From contig NZ_JAJNEC010000005.1 of NCBI RefSeq assembly GCF_021044425.1, positions 62,001 to 126,000 of the forward strand: a stretch of 64,000 nt of DNA, read 5' to 3'. The position numbers and the translations under genes are program-made. This DNA is from Niabella pedocola (GTDB taxonomy: Bacteria > Bacteroidota > Bacteroidia > Chitinophagales > Chitinophagaceae). Shown piece after piece: positions 7,249 to 16,255 of the stretch (position 1 is the stretch's first letter; every line of letters begins with the position of its first letter). Under the pieces are notes generated by a model that saw nothing but the letters and a program-made list of their open reading frames with translations, had not been told where the DNA came from and did not search any database.

Positions 7249-10227
7249 TTAAAAATTAATTTTTACGCCCAGGGAATAAGAAGTAACCAATGGAAGCGTA
7301 TACCCGGTATAGGCGCCCCGGTAATTCACCTGTTCCGGATCGCCGCCCGAAAATTTTGTAATTGTAAACAGATTGGTTCCCGTAACATACACAAGCATCT
7401 TGGGAATTCTTTTCTTCTTAAAGTAATCGAGGGAAGCCAGATCATACCCCAGCGTTGCATACCGCAGCTTCAGGAAACCGGCATCCTCGAGGAAAAGATC
7501 CTGGTCTGCCCTGTAGGGGATTACACCGCTCCAGGGATTATACAATGGATAGGCATTGTAGTCGAATGTTTGCTGCCAGAACGTTATTTCCTTTACCGAG
7601 GAAATGTCCCTTGAGTTTTCTCCATTGATAAAATCCAGCTTTGTTGAAGTCAGCTGATTCAGCAGTTGCTGTCCCAGGGCATAATAAAACATAAAATCAA
7701 GATTGAAATTCCGGAACGAAAAGGTGCTTCCGATACCCCCGGTATATACCGGCATAAAGTGCCCCTTCAGTACCTTATCACTTTTGTCAATAACACCGTC
7801 GTCATTAACATCCGTCCATAGCGGGTCGCCCACCGAAAAAGGAATGGTACCCCCAAAAGTCATAGGCGATACAGAACCATCAGTATTGGTTCTACCCGCC
7901 GGTATATCAGAAGCCGTATGGATCATGCCCTGGTTTTCAAATACCCAATAGCTGTCTGTGGATTTGCCTATCTCCAGTTTCATATCCCCATATTCGATCT
8001 CGTTAAGATCATACGGCAGTTTCAGCAATTTGTTTTTGTTCCAGTTAAAGTTGGTGAAGAACTGCCAGCTCAGCCCCCCTGCGTGCTGCAGTATATCGGC
8101 AGTAACGCCCAGGTTCAGCCCGGTGTTCTGAACGGCCATACCCTGTACCCATTTATAGCTAAATCCGTTTTCAGATGCCACCGGGGTGGGCACAATCATA
8201 TTCTTGTCCTTGTTGTTATAAAAATCCGCCGTCAGGGTTATACGATCATTCAACCATCCCAGATCAATCCCGATATTGAGTTTTTCGCTAAACGGCCAGT
8301 TATAATACCGGTTGATCCAGCCAAAGGTGTAGGGCTGGGAAATCCCGGAATAACCACCGCTGCCGCCGATAACCGGTTCATCGGAATAGCCCAGGTCAAC
8401 CCGGTATTGCGGCCCCAGTTTAAACCGGCTATCCTGGATCAGTTTGCCAAATGTGCCCCAGGAGCCTCTGAGGGCAAGCGTGCTAAATAGTCCGTTTTCC
8501 GGCAGCAGCTCGCGAATATTCAGGCGGGCGGCCACCACAGGGGTCAGCAGCCAACGGTCTGTAGGTGAAAAGCTCGAATAGCCATCGTACCGGCCAACCG
8601 CATCAATATTGAAGATGTTTTTAAAAGAATAACCGATCCTTCCGTAATAGGACAACAGGCGGGCCTTCAGGTTATCGCTGAACGGGTAAGCGAATATGTT
8701 GTCGTTATTCGAATAGGCCGATCCGTTTACAAGCACGGATTTGATCTTAATAAAATCATTGGGTGTATTGTACCCATAAATATAATCGTACTTAAAAAAA
8801 TCTGCGAGGTAGCTCTGCCCGGCTTCCAGCCGTATCTGGTGGCGGTTGTTGACCAGCGGGATCGTATAACGGATCGTATTCTTTACAGATGTTCGCTGGG
8901 CCAGTCCATAATACGTGGAAATAAAGCTGTTGCCATCCATAAGATCGCTTCCCCAGAAAACATCCCTTAACGATTCTTCATAGTCGATGGATAGCTGGGT
9001 CTTTAACTGCAGGTTCCGGAAGTTGGCGGTGGCCGAGAAGTCGCCGGTGATCGCATTATTCTTATTATCGTCGATAGCGGTCCTGTATTTATCCAGGTAT
9101 ACCTGGTAGGCCTCGCGGTTCGGCGAAAGCGGATTGGCCAGATCCGGAACAAATCTTGTTTCGGCAAACCGGTCTCTCAGGCTTTTGTTCCGGTCACGAT
9201 CTGTACGGGCAGCATTGATATTACTGGAAATGGTCAGCCATTTCAATGGCAGCATATTCATGCCGAAGGTAACGGCATATCGATCCAATTGGGTATTATC
9301 AAAATTTTGGTCCTTGGTATCACTGATATTAAAGCGGTAACTCGCCCTGTCGTGCCCGCCGTTTATTCCAAACCCCACATAATAAACAGGCTTTGATCTA
9401 AAATAAATAGCATTCCAGTTGGAAGGTCCATAATAATTCTTATCATACTGATTGGCCACATAAACGGGATAAGCGGCCATCTGTTCGGGCGTAGCGTATG
9501 CGTCGTAATAGCGCTTCCGGAAATCATTCTCATAGGCCGCATTAACGGTCCTTATTTTGGGGGTGCTTAAAATGCCTACATAGGAGTCAAAATTAATAAC
9601 GGGTTTTGCAGAAGGCTGCGCTACTTTGGTGGTGATCCAAATAGCGCCGTTTGTTGCCAGGGGTCCCAGCGTTGCTATATCCGCCGGTGTTTTGAGCACT
9701 TCGATACTGCCGATATTATTTATATCCAGTGCGGCAAGCAGATTGGTACCCGAACCCAGTTTATTAAAATCATAGCGTTGAATATAATAGCTGTACGCAT
9801 TCTCCTGCGTAAGGGGTGTTCCATTCAGATATACAACCGGCTGCAGACCATATACATCCTGCTTGGTAAACAGCGGCGCCGACAATCCCCTGATAAACAT
9901 AAACTGCTCGCTGCCTGGTTCTCCGTTCTCCTCCTTCACAAACACCCCCGATGCATTTCCCTTTAGATATTGCTGCAAAGAAATAAGCGGTGTTTTCGAA
10001 ATACCGTCCAAACGAACCCGTATTTGTTGGCCACTGCTATCATCCAGGCGTTGATTATTTGTTTGCTGAAGAGACGCCTTAAACGACTCTGCATGCGCTG
10101 ATGTCGATAAAGAATCTTCGTTTCCCTGGCCGCTGGTCTGGGATTTAGTTATCATTGGTATCAACACTAAGCAGAAAATCATCAGCTGACAGAAAATCAA
10201 ATTTCTTATACCGAAAGCAATTCGCAT
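7249..10227 (-). CDS. SusC-like TonB-linked receptor lacking the N-terminal CarboxypepD_reg domain
   Basis: TonB-dependent receptor of 992 residues, first gene of the minus-strand uptake operon. A signal peptide covers about 1-30. The usual carboxypeptidase-regulatory-like domain is missing: about 60 low-complexity residues lead straight into the plug (LISLQQYLKGNASGVFV, FMFIRGLS, NNIGSIEVLKTPADIATLGPLATNGAI). The barrel follows and ends in SLGVKINF. Although the region before the plug is reduced, the plug and barrel look complete, so it is probably functional as the partner of the SusD encoded 19 bases downstream. No TAnnTTTG box is evident in the long upstream gap. Confidence 0.92.
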   Translation of the reverse strand: MRIAFGIRNLIFCQLMIFCLVLIPMITKSQTSGQGNEDSLSTSAHAESFKASLQQTNNQRLDDSSGQQIRVRLDGISKTPLISLQQYLKGNASGVFVKEENGEPGSEQFMFIRGLSAPLFTKQDVYGLQPVVYLNGTPLTQENAYSYYIQRYDFNKLGSGTNLLAALDINNIGSIEVLKTPADIATLGPLATNGAIWITTKVAQPSAKPVINFDSYVGILSTPKIRTVNAAYENDFRKRYYDAYATPEQMAAYPVYVANQYDKNYYGPSNWNAIYFRSKPVYYVGFGINGGHDRASYRFNISDTKDQNFDNTQLDRYAVTFGMNMLPLKWLTISSNINAARTDRDRNKSLRDRFAETRFVPDLANPLSPNREAYQVYLDKYRTAIDDNKNNAITGDFSATANFRNLQLKTQLSIDYEESLRDVFWGSDLMDGNSFISTYYGLAQRTSVKNTIRYTIPLVNNRHQIRLEAGQSYLADFFKYDYIYGYNTPNDFIKIKSVLVNGSAYSNNDNIFAYPFSDNLKARLLSYYGRIGYSFKNIFNIDAVGRYDGYSSFSPTDRWLLTPVVAARLNIRELLPENGLFSTLALRGSWGTFGKLIQDSRFKLGPQYRVDLGYSDEPVIGGSGGYSGISQPYTFGWINRYYNWPFSEKLNIGIDLGWLNDRITLTADFYNNKDKNMIVPTPVASENGFSYKWVQGMAVQNTGLNLGVTADILQHAGGLSWQFFTNFNWNKNKLLKLPYDLNEIEYGDMKLEIGKSTDSYWVFENQGMIHTASDIPAGRTNTDGSVSPMTFGGTIPFSVGDPLWTDVNDDGVIDKSDKVLKGHFMPVYTGGIGSTFSFRNFNLDFMFYYALGQQLLNQLTSTKLDFINGENSRDISSVKEITFWQQTFDYNAYPLYNPWSGVIPYRADQDLFLEDAGFLKLRYATLGYDLASLDYFKKKRIPKMLVYVTGTNLFTITKFSGGDPEQVNYRGAYTGYTLPLVTSYSLGVKINF

Positions 10228-10774
10228 ATTTGAGTTAATTTACATTTTGACTAATTTTCTCCCATACCTCTAAGCAAGCAGAAGCAGTTACGCAATCGAA
10301 TATTTTTAAAAATAAAAGAAAATTATTTCTTAAAAATTCGGCAGGATTGATAATAAAAAATACTACTAAAATTCAATTAAAAAGTATTAGTCCCACGCCT
10401 GTATTCAAGTATACACGGGCATTGCAAGCATTTGACCATGCAGCAGACAGCAGCCGGCCGTGCCCGTTTTTTACGAATCTTACCTTATTAAAAATGGATA
10501 CGGAAAAACACCTATCAGGCCGGCACTATGGCCTTTCAACACAGGCGTGCCGGTGCAACGGCATATTGGACGCCATTGGTTTTACGACGGGTTACCGGCA
10601 CATCCACCGAACCACATCCGGCATACATAAGCCAATGATCATTATATCCGCAATACTTTTTTGCAACGAAGATGTTGCCATTTCTGTTGTTACCGGAGTC
10701 ACAAAGGCTCTTGTAAACAACCTTCCGTCTGGTATCGGGCCGTTATATGAGGCACTCAAAGCCTTGCATATCCG
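10228..10774. other. 547-base intergenic gap upstream of the SusC/SusD operon
   Basis: This gap separates the start of the SusC operon (10227) from the 3' end of the sialidase-fold gene (10775). The 130 bases nearest the SusC start are very AT-rich and should hold the operon promoter, but I see no convincing TAnnTTTG box on the minus strand. A 150-codon plus-strand frame (10347-10799) crosses it and is treated as chance. No RNA gene or terminator is apparent. Confidence 0.5.
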
Positions 10775-11920
10775 CTATTGTTCATACTTCTTTATCTGAA
10801 AATAAGTGCCCACGATCTCGCTCCGCGTATGATCATTCGGATCTGTTCTGCCATATACCACAAACAATACATTGGGTGCCACCTCCGTCATGGACATATA
10901 GTTTCCGCAATCCGGCGGGTACAAATCATTATAGAACTGCAGCCTGGGGCCCCAGCTCGCTCCATTGTCATTACTGAACGTCAGCCAGTTTCCAGGTCGC
11001 CCGTAACTCAGGGCGATAATACCATTCTCCAGTACCAGCGCATCGGGCCAAACACCGAAATCATTCACGGATGTAGCGTTGCTCCAGGTTTTGCCCATAT
11101 CGCCGGAAACGCTCATAAAAAGCGGGGTTGTTTTATGATACGGGAAAGGCATTTTCACCGACGGATTGTTATGATCACTGCTTCCAAGCGATGCGGGATA
11201 GTTTCCGGATGAACGGATAAAGCAACATATTTTGTTACCCGGCACCACCAGCAGCACGGGTTCACAAAACCCTTCACCCAACAGCTTATCTGTAAGATTA
11301 AACGCTACCGTAGCATAGTACGACCAGGTTTTTCCATGGTCCGTAGAACGTACCAGTAATACAGAAGAACCAATGGTATTGGCTATTTTGCCATAGAGGG
11401 TCATTAACAGGGATCCGTCTTTTAAACCGGTTATTTTCCTGTCGGTGACGCCGGACCAATTCATTTCTGCGGGAATATTAATGACCGCGGTAAAAACGCT
11501 CCAGGTAATTCCCTGGTCTTTGGAGCGGTAAAAAGTGGCTTCATAAACGCCGGGCTTACTGCCCTTGCGGGTCCTGAAACTGTGATGAATCGTTTCATTA
11601 TCAGGTTGAGGAAACTGGTACGCAGATGGCCCTATCTCATGGTCGGTTTTATGCCAGGTTTTACCACTATCCGCTGAACGCATTGCGCCTGCCTGTAGCA
11701 CGCCGTTGTTAAACCGGAACACGACACCAGACGGGCAACCTGATTTTTGCATCGGCACAATCTCCACCGTTTCACCTCTGATCACTTTGATGCCGGGCAC
11801 AAAGCTTACCCGCTGCTGCATCTTTTCAAATTGCGGATTGAAGCTGTATTGGGCACGTGCCTTAAACATCACCAGGCAAAGCACCAACAATCCCGCAGAG
11901 CGGTACCGGAGTTTAAGCAT
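10775..11920 (-). CDS. Sialidase-fold (BNR/Asp-box repeat) secreted protein
   Basis: A 381-residue protein with an N-terminal signal peptide (ending around ARAQ, residue 24), so periplasmic or surface. It carries five Asp-box motifs of the S-x-D-x-G-x-[TS]-W type: SADSGKTW, SKDQGITW, STDHGKTW, SGDMGKTW and SNDNGASW. These mark the turns of a six-bladed sialidase-type propeller. I do not see the FRIP motif near the N-terminus that typical exo-alpha-sialidases use for their first catalytic Arg, so true sialidase activity is uncertain; a glycoside hydrolase or binding role is possible. It lies at the end of the catabolic gene cluster and upstream of the SusCD locus. Confidence 0.8.
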   Translation of the reverse strand: MLKLRYRSAGLLVLCLVMFKARAQYSFNPQFEKMQQRVSFVPGIKVIRGETVEIVPMQKSGCPSGVVFRFNNGVLQAGAMRSADSGKTWHKTDHEIGPSAYQFPQPDNETIHHSFRTRKGSKPGVYEATFYRSKDQGITWSVFTAVINIPAEMNWSGVTDRKITGLKDGSLLMTLYGKIANTIGSSVLLVRSTDHGKTWSYYATVAFNLTDKLLGEGFCEPVLLVVPGNKICCFIRSSGNYPASLGSSDHNNPSVKMPFPYHKTTPLFMSVSGDMGKTWSNATSVNDFGVWPDALVLENGIIALSYGRPGNWLTFSNDNGASWGPRLQFYNDLYPPDCGNYMSMTEVAPNVLFVVYGRTDPNDHTRSEIVGTYFQIKKYEQ

Positions 11921-11983
11921 CCTATATTTTTTTATTGAAGTAGTTCTTTATAAACAGCCTGCAGATGCAGGACAGCAATCGTT

Positions 11984-12181
11984 TTATATGAAATACGCAT
12001 TAAAGCTCCGGGCGTATACCACCTGATAAATATCTTTAACGCCGCCCGCAACAGCAGCAGGATCATTTGCCAACCGATCATGTAAAATCAGCAGTGCAGG
12101 CATCATCCGGCAACCCGGTGCCCAGGCAGGATCGTTGATATTAATGTGGTAACCAGTCTTAAGCAGCACCGGCTGCAACAT
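11984..12181 (-). CDS. Hypothetical 65-residue protein or gene remnant
   Basis: An open frame beginning 8 bases after the stop of the aldehyde dehydrogenase gene. The codons look like those of neighbouring genes (many CTG, GCC, CGG, GAT), which suggests true or recently true coding sequence. The product has no signal peptide or membrane segment. The stretch DPAWAPGCRMMPALLILHDR reads like the tail of a larger cytoplasmic enzyme, but I cannot name the family. It may be a small gene of the catabolic operon or the decayed 3' end of a lost gene. Confidence 0.35.
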   Translation of the reverse strand: MLQPVLLKTGYHININDPAWAPGCRMMPALLILHDRLANDPAAVAGGVKDIYQVVYARSFNAYFI

Positions 12182-12188
12182 GGATCAT

Positions 12189-13559
12189 TTACCGCCACAC
12201 CGTTTTTATATTCACAAACTCCCGGATCCCGAAGCTGCCCAGCTCACGTCCGTAGCCCGATTGATTAATACCGCCAAAAGGCACGCGTGGATCCGATTTA
12301 ACCAGGGTATTTACAAAGCAGGCTCCGGCCTGCAATTGTTCCCGGGCAATGCGCTCGCCCTTTTTTACATCCCGGGTAAATACGGCAGCACCCAAACCGA
12401 AGCTGGTATCATTTGCTATTTCGATGGCATGTGCTTCATTGCGTGCTGTTATCACGCAGGCTACCGGGCCAAAGAGTTCATCCTTATAACCCGTCATGCC
12501 CTTTTTTACATTTGTCAGGATAGTGGGTGTATAAAATGCGTGTTTCCCCTTAAACGCAGGAATCGTTCCGCCCAGGATGCAAACAGCACCTTCCTCAATA
12601 TTTTTCAATACCTGCTGATGCAGTTCATCACGAAGATCCGCGCGGGACATGGGTCCCAGGTTGGTAGTCGCATCCATTGGATCGCCCAACTGCTTATGAC
12701 TCATTTTCTCCTTAAACAACCGCACAAACTCCCGTTCCACCTGTTTTACTACGATGAAGCGCTTTGCTGCTATACAACTCTGGCCATTATTGATCAGCCG
12801 GCTCTGGGCACAAACCGTAGCCGCCAGCTCCAGGTCGGCATCTTCAAGGATCACATACGGATCACTGCCGCCAAGTTCCAGCACCGTTTTTTTTATCTGG
12901 CTGCCGGCCTGCGCCGCTACCTGCTGGCCAGCTTCCGTGCTGCCGGTTAAAGTAACCGCTTTCACCAGCGAATGATCAATAATCGCTTTTACGGCCTTAC
13001 TGCCTACCAGGAGTGTTTGAAAAACGCCTTTGGGAAAGCCGGCTTTTAAAAGCACCTGTTCTATAGACAACGCGCAACCCGGTACATTTGATGCGTGTTT
13101 CAGCAGCCCGGCGTTACCGGCCATTAACGCAGGAGCAATAAAGCGAAAACATTGCCAGTAAGGAAAATTCCAGGGCATTACCGCCAGTACCACCCCAATG
13201 GGCTGATAGGTAACAAAGCTGTTCCTCGCTTCCGTCTTTATCTTTTCGTCTTTTAAAAAAGCAGCACCTTTTTCTGCATAGTAGGTGCATACCGATGCAC
13301 ATTTTTCAATTTCAGCGACACCATCCTTTAATGGCTTGCCCATTTCCCGGGCCATCAATACCGCCAGCTCGTGTTTTTGCTGCTGTAATACCGTAGCCGC
13401 CTTCAGCAGCAGACGTCCGCGCTCTTCTAATGAAGTACCCCGCCATTTCAGCCATGCTTTATGCCCGGCTTCAATTTTCGCTTCTACTGTTTTTGCCGTT
13501 TCCTCTTTGTATGTTTGAATCCGTTTCCCGTTTAAGGGATTGATCGATTGTATTGCCAT
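12189..13559 (-). CDS. NAD(P)-dependent aldehyde dehydrogenase, succinate-semialdehyde type (Sad/YneI-like)
   Basis: Aldehyde dehydrogenase of 456 residues, oxidising an aldehyde to its acid with NAD(P). It resembles E. coli Sad (YneI) along its whole length, including MPWNFPYWQ, LLKHASNVPGCA and VFGG-type end motifs. Catalytic residues are present: Cys262 (NNGQSC), Glu228 (LELGG) and Asn131 (PWNFP). No signal peptide, so cytoplasmic. It is 11 bases downstream of the SDR gene and probably the last functional enzyme of the operon. In this cluster it may oxidise an aldehyde released by the aldolase encoded at 24708 rather than succinate semialdehyde from GABA; the class III aminotransferase at 21318 keeps the GABA reading possible. 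Confidence 0.88.
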   Translation of the reverse strand: MAIQSINPLNGKRIQTYKEETAKTVEAKIEAGHKAWLKWRGTSLEERGRLLLKAATVLQQQKHELAVLMAREMGKPLKDGVAEIEKCASVCTYYAEKGAAFLKDEKIKTEARNSFVTYQPIGVVLAVMPWNFPYWQCFRFIAPALMAGNAGLLKHASNVPGCALSIEQVLLKAGFPKGVFQTLLVGSKAVKAIIDHSLVKAVTLTGSTEAGQQVAAQAGSQIKKTVLELGGSDPYVILEDADLELAATVCAQSRLINNGQSCIAAKRFIVVKQVEREFVRLFKEKMSHKQLGDPMDATTNLGPMSRADLRDELHQQVLKNIEEGAVCILGGTIPAFKGKHAFYTPTILTNVKKGMTGYKDELFGPVACVITARNEAHAIEIANDTSFGLGAAVFTRDVKKGERIAREQLQAGACFVNTLVKSDPRVPFGGINQSGYGRELGSFGIREFVNIKTVWR

Positions 13560-13570
13560 TGTATTATTTT

Positions 13571-14350
13571 TTATGCGTTCAGACCGCCGTCCATCAGAAT
13601 ATTTTCACCATTGATATACGCTCCTGCCTCAGATGCCAGCAGCACCATCAGGCCTTTTATATCGTCGTGGTTAGCCATCCGTCCTAAAGGTACTTTTTTT
13701 GTGTAATTTTCAAGAAACCGCTCCGGCTGATTGTTCAACAAGCCTCCGGGGCTCACGCAGTTTACGCGTACATTCTTTCCGCGCATCATACGTGCCCAGT
13801 AACGGGTAAGATTGATTAATCCCGCATTGTGAAAATAATAATCGGGAGGCGGACTCTGCGTCATGGTAGTTCCTTCATAATTGGAAAGATCGGGACCAAA
13901 CATACCCATCATGGAAGCGATGTTAATGATGCTGCCGCCTCCACTACTGATCATCAGCTCTGTCATCTCCCGCATCAGGTCAACCATCCCGGTTGCATTC
14001 ACACGCATCGATTCCGCAAATTGCTCCATAGGCGCATCATAAGTGGCCATAGGACGGGCCACTGCATTGTTCACAAAAACATGCAGGGCTCCAAACTGCT
14101 TTTCAATGGCAGCTTTCAGATCCCTGATCGAAACCGCATCTCCCTGGTCCAGCTGCATGGCATGCACATCCAGTCCTCTCTCCTTAAGCGCATTTACAAA
14201 CGTGTGATTGGCCTCCAGGTTACGGGAAGCGGTGATCACCGTTCCATCGGCTTCCGCCATTCCTTCTACGATACATTTACCATAATTACCGGCCCCACCG
14301 GTAACCAGGATGATCTTTCCTTTTAAACTCAACAGGTCTTTTACATTCAT
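13571..14350 (-). CDS. SDR family oxidoreductase with altered active site
   Basis: Short-chain dehydrogenase/reductase, 259 residues. The Rossmann start is TGGAGNYG (residues 17-24), the NNAVA motif follows at 94-98, Ser146 sits in the INIAS strand, and the C-terminal INGENILMDGG is typical. The active-site motif YxxxK reads Y171-YFH-N175: the Tyr is kept but the Lys is replaced by Asn, checked directly in the codons (AAT). The Lys normally binds the nicotinamide ribose and lowers the Tyr pKa, so this enzyme may be weak, use another residue, or have changed reaction. It overlaps the Gfo/Idh/MocA gene by 4 bases, indicating coupling. Confidence 0.88.
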   Translation of the reverse strand: MNVKDLLSLKGKIILVTGGAGNYGKCIVEGMAEADGTVITASRNLEANHTFVNALKERGLDVHAMQLDQGDAVSIRDLKAAIEKQFGALHVFVNNAVARPMATYDAPMEQFAESMRVNATGMVDLMREMTELMISSGGGSIINIASMMGMFGPDLSNYEGTTMTQSPPPDYYFHNAGLINLTRYWARMMRGKNVRVNCVSPGGLLNNQPERFLENYTKKVPLGRMANHDDIKGLMVLLASEAGAYINGENILMDGGLNA

Positions 14351-15273
14351 AATACGTCGATCATTATTTTGTTACCACCGGCTTCCCGGCTTTCCTGTGC
14401 AGCGATCAGCACCTGCATGATCCGCCGTGTTTCTTCAAATGCGATCCGTGGTGTTCCTTCTTCAACCGAACGGATAAATTCAATAACATTATCCCGGAAC
14501 ATGGCATAAGAGTTTTTTATATCAGCCATGCGCCAGGCATTTTTGCCAAATACAGATACCTGGAAGGTGGCCGCAATATCCATAAACAAATGGAGGGTGG
14601 CTTTAAGTCCGCCTTCAAATTCAAGCGTCACGATTTCCTTCCCGGTATCCCCGGTATTTGTAACCGAAACAACGCGGCAATTGCCAACGATGGCAAATAC
14701 GGCTTCCAGCATATGCACCCCGTATTTTACCCAGTCTTTTTTCCCCACTGCTGTTATCAGCTGCAAGGGACCCAGGTTGGGAAGGTCCTGCCGAACCGCG
14801 CGACATTCTCCGGCATAGCGCATGGAGGAACAGGACATAAAGAAACGGCCTTTCCCGGCTTCCGCTGCAAACCAATCCAGGTCGGCTTTTGTAGCCACCA
14901 GCGGTTTATCAATAAAGAGCGGCACTCCTGCGTCCAGGAATGGACGGGCCATTGCCACATGGTTCTCCGGATCATCCCGGCAAAGCAGTACCGCATCCAC
15001 TTCTGCGGCCATTGCCTCCAGCGAATCGGAAATATGTGCGATGCCGGCAGCCTGAGCAATGCTGTTCGCTATTTCGCGCTCCTGTGCCCATACATGCGTA
15101 ACACGTGCCTGCGGAAGCCCCAGCGTTTCCTTGTTTGCCTGCAGATAGGCCGCCACCGCCGGGTAGCCGATCTTTTTAATTTCGTCTGCATCGAACCGGC
15201 CGTTCACAATCGCTGACCAGGAATACGGGTGCGCATTGCCCTCGCTCATTCCGATCATGCCTAATTTAATCAT
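14347..15273 (-). CDS. Gfo/Idh/MocA family oxidoreductase
   Basis: NAD(P)-dependent sugar or cyclitol dehydrogenase of 308 residues. The N-terminal Rossmann domain starts LGMIGMSEGNAHPYSWSA, an unusual variant in which the loop after the first strand is S-E-G-N rather than GxGxxG. The conserved dinucleotide-binding strand VDAVLLCRDDPEN and the catalytic EKP-type motif, here DKP (FIDKPLVATK), are visible, followed by an alpha/beta C-terminal domain. It is slightly shorter than the usual 330-380. It sits 10 bases after the aldo/keto reductase gene in the same operon. Likely oxidises a hydroxyl of the cluster's sugar-like substrate; the substrate is unknown. Confidence 0.85.
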   Translation of the reverse strand: MIKLGMIGMSEGNAHPYSWSAIVNGRFDADEIKKIGYPAVAAYLQANKETLGLPQARVTHVWAQEREIANSIAQAAGIAHISDSLEAMAAEVDAVLLCRDDPENHVAMARPFLDAGVPLFIDKPLVATKADLDWFAAEAGKGRFFMSCSSMRYAGECRAVRQDLPNLGPLQLITAVGKKDWVKYGVHMLEAVFAIVGNCRVVSVTNTGDTGKEIVTLEFEGGLKATLHLFMDIAATFQVSVFGKNAWRMADIKNSYAMFRDNVIEFIRSVEEGTPRIAFEETRRIMQVLIAAQESREAGGNKIMIDVL

Positions 15274-15283
15274 TGCTTTATTT

Positions 15284-16240
15284 TTATTTTAACCAACCCT
15301 GCACACTCCAGTTGTGCAGGTTTAAAAAGTCGGGATCCTTAAAGGCCGCGTTCCGCGCCTGTTCAAAAAATTCCGGTTCCAGGGCCTTACCCGCAACGGT
15401 ATCCAGTGCTTCCCGCAGGTATTCCATCCGGTCGATGCCCACCAGCACAGAAGACACCTGCGGAAACGATAATACAAATTTAGTAGCCAGTTGCGGCAAG
15501 CGCAGCCCGGAAGCCTCCATTAGCGGAGCATAGGCGGCAATATGCTGCGCTACCTCTTTTAATGCAGGATGCAGCTCCTGCCCTCTTTCGCTCAGCAAGC
15601 CTTTCAGCAGCACGGAGCGGATCACGACCCCCATACCCTGTTGTTCCAGCTCTTCAAACAATACTGCCTGGCGCTGATCCATCAGGTTAAAAGGCACCTG
15701 CACCACATCCCATCCACCGCTATCCATTACCGCCCGTGTTTCCCGGGGGGTGTAGGTAGAAACACCCGTAGCCCGGATGACCCCTTCTTTCTTATACTGC
15801 TCAAATATTTTTTTAATGCCGCTATGCCGGATGATTTCTTCATCCCCGTCATGCAGCATCAGCAGGTCTACATAACCGGTTTGCAACGCATCCAGGCTTT
15901 CTTCAAGCGATCGCTCAATAGCTGCGGCCAGCGCTTTCTCCGACGGCAATGTATGATCTCCGCGCCGGAGATGTGTGCATTTTGTTGCGATGATCACTTC
16001 CTGCCGCCGTTGCCGGAATGCACGTCCCAGCAATGCTTCGCTTTTTCCATACTGGCGCGCTGTGTCAAAAAAATTCACGCCCTGGTCCAGCGCCGTCTGC
16101 AGGAGTTGAATGGCCTGGTCTTCCGGAAGCAGCTGTGACTCATGCTCGATGCCCAAACCGTAGGGAAGCCCCAGGGCCACCGTTCCGAAAGCCATTTCGG
16201 AAACTTCGATACCAGTGCTGCCTAATTTTCGTTTTTTCAT
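15284..16240 (-). CDS. Aldo/keto reductase
   Basis: NAD(P)H-dependent aldo/keto reductase, 318 residues, TIM barrel. The catalytic tetrad is complete: Asp and Tyr in NFFDTARQYG, Lys in VIIATKC, His in DLLMLHDG. The opening LGSTGIEVSEMAFG and a SVLVGIDRMEYLREAL coenzyme-binding loop fit the group that includes L-fucose/D-threo-aldose dehydrogenases. It lies 15 bases after the FGGY kinase gene and 10 before the Gfo/Idh/MocA gene. Probably interconverts an aldose or keto intermediate of the pathway; a second, distinct member is encoded at 23018. Confidence 0.88.
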   Translation of the reverse strand: MKKRKLGSTGIEVSEMAFGTVALGLPYGLGIEHESQLLPEDQAIQLLQTALDQGVNFFDTARQYGKSEALLGRAFRQRRQEVIIATKCTHLRRGDHTLPSEKALAAAIERSLEESLDALQTGYVDLLMLHDGDEEIIRHSGIKKIFEQYKKEGVIRATGVSTYTPRETRAVMDSGGWDVVQVPFNLMDQRQAVLFEELEQQGMGVVIRSVLLKGLLSERGQELHPALKEVAQHIAAYAPLMEASGLRLPQLATKFVLSFPQVSSVLVGIDRMEYLREALDTVAGKALEPEFFEQARNAAFKDPDFLNLHNWSVQGWLK

Positions 16241-16255
16241 TTTTTGAAAGATACT

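Noticed and set aside
10347..10799. 150-codon plus-strand frame in the gap before the SusC operon, with a C-terminal stretch faintly like TAXI-type TRAP binding proteins
   Set aside because: The 5' half is AT-rich with non-coding codon use, there is no signal peptide, and the frame runs into the 3' end of the minus-strand sialidase-fold gene. The similarity is too weak to claim a gene or remnant.
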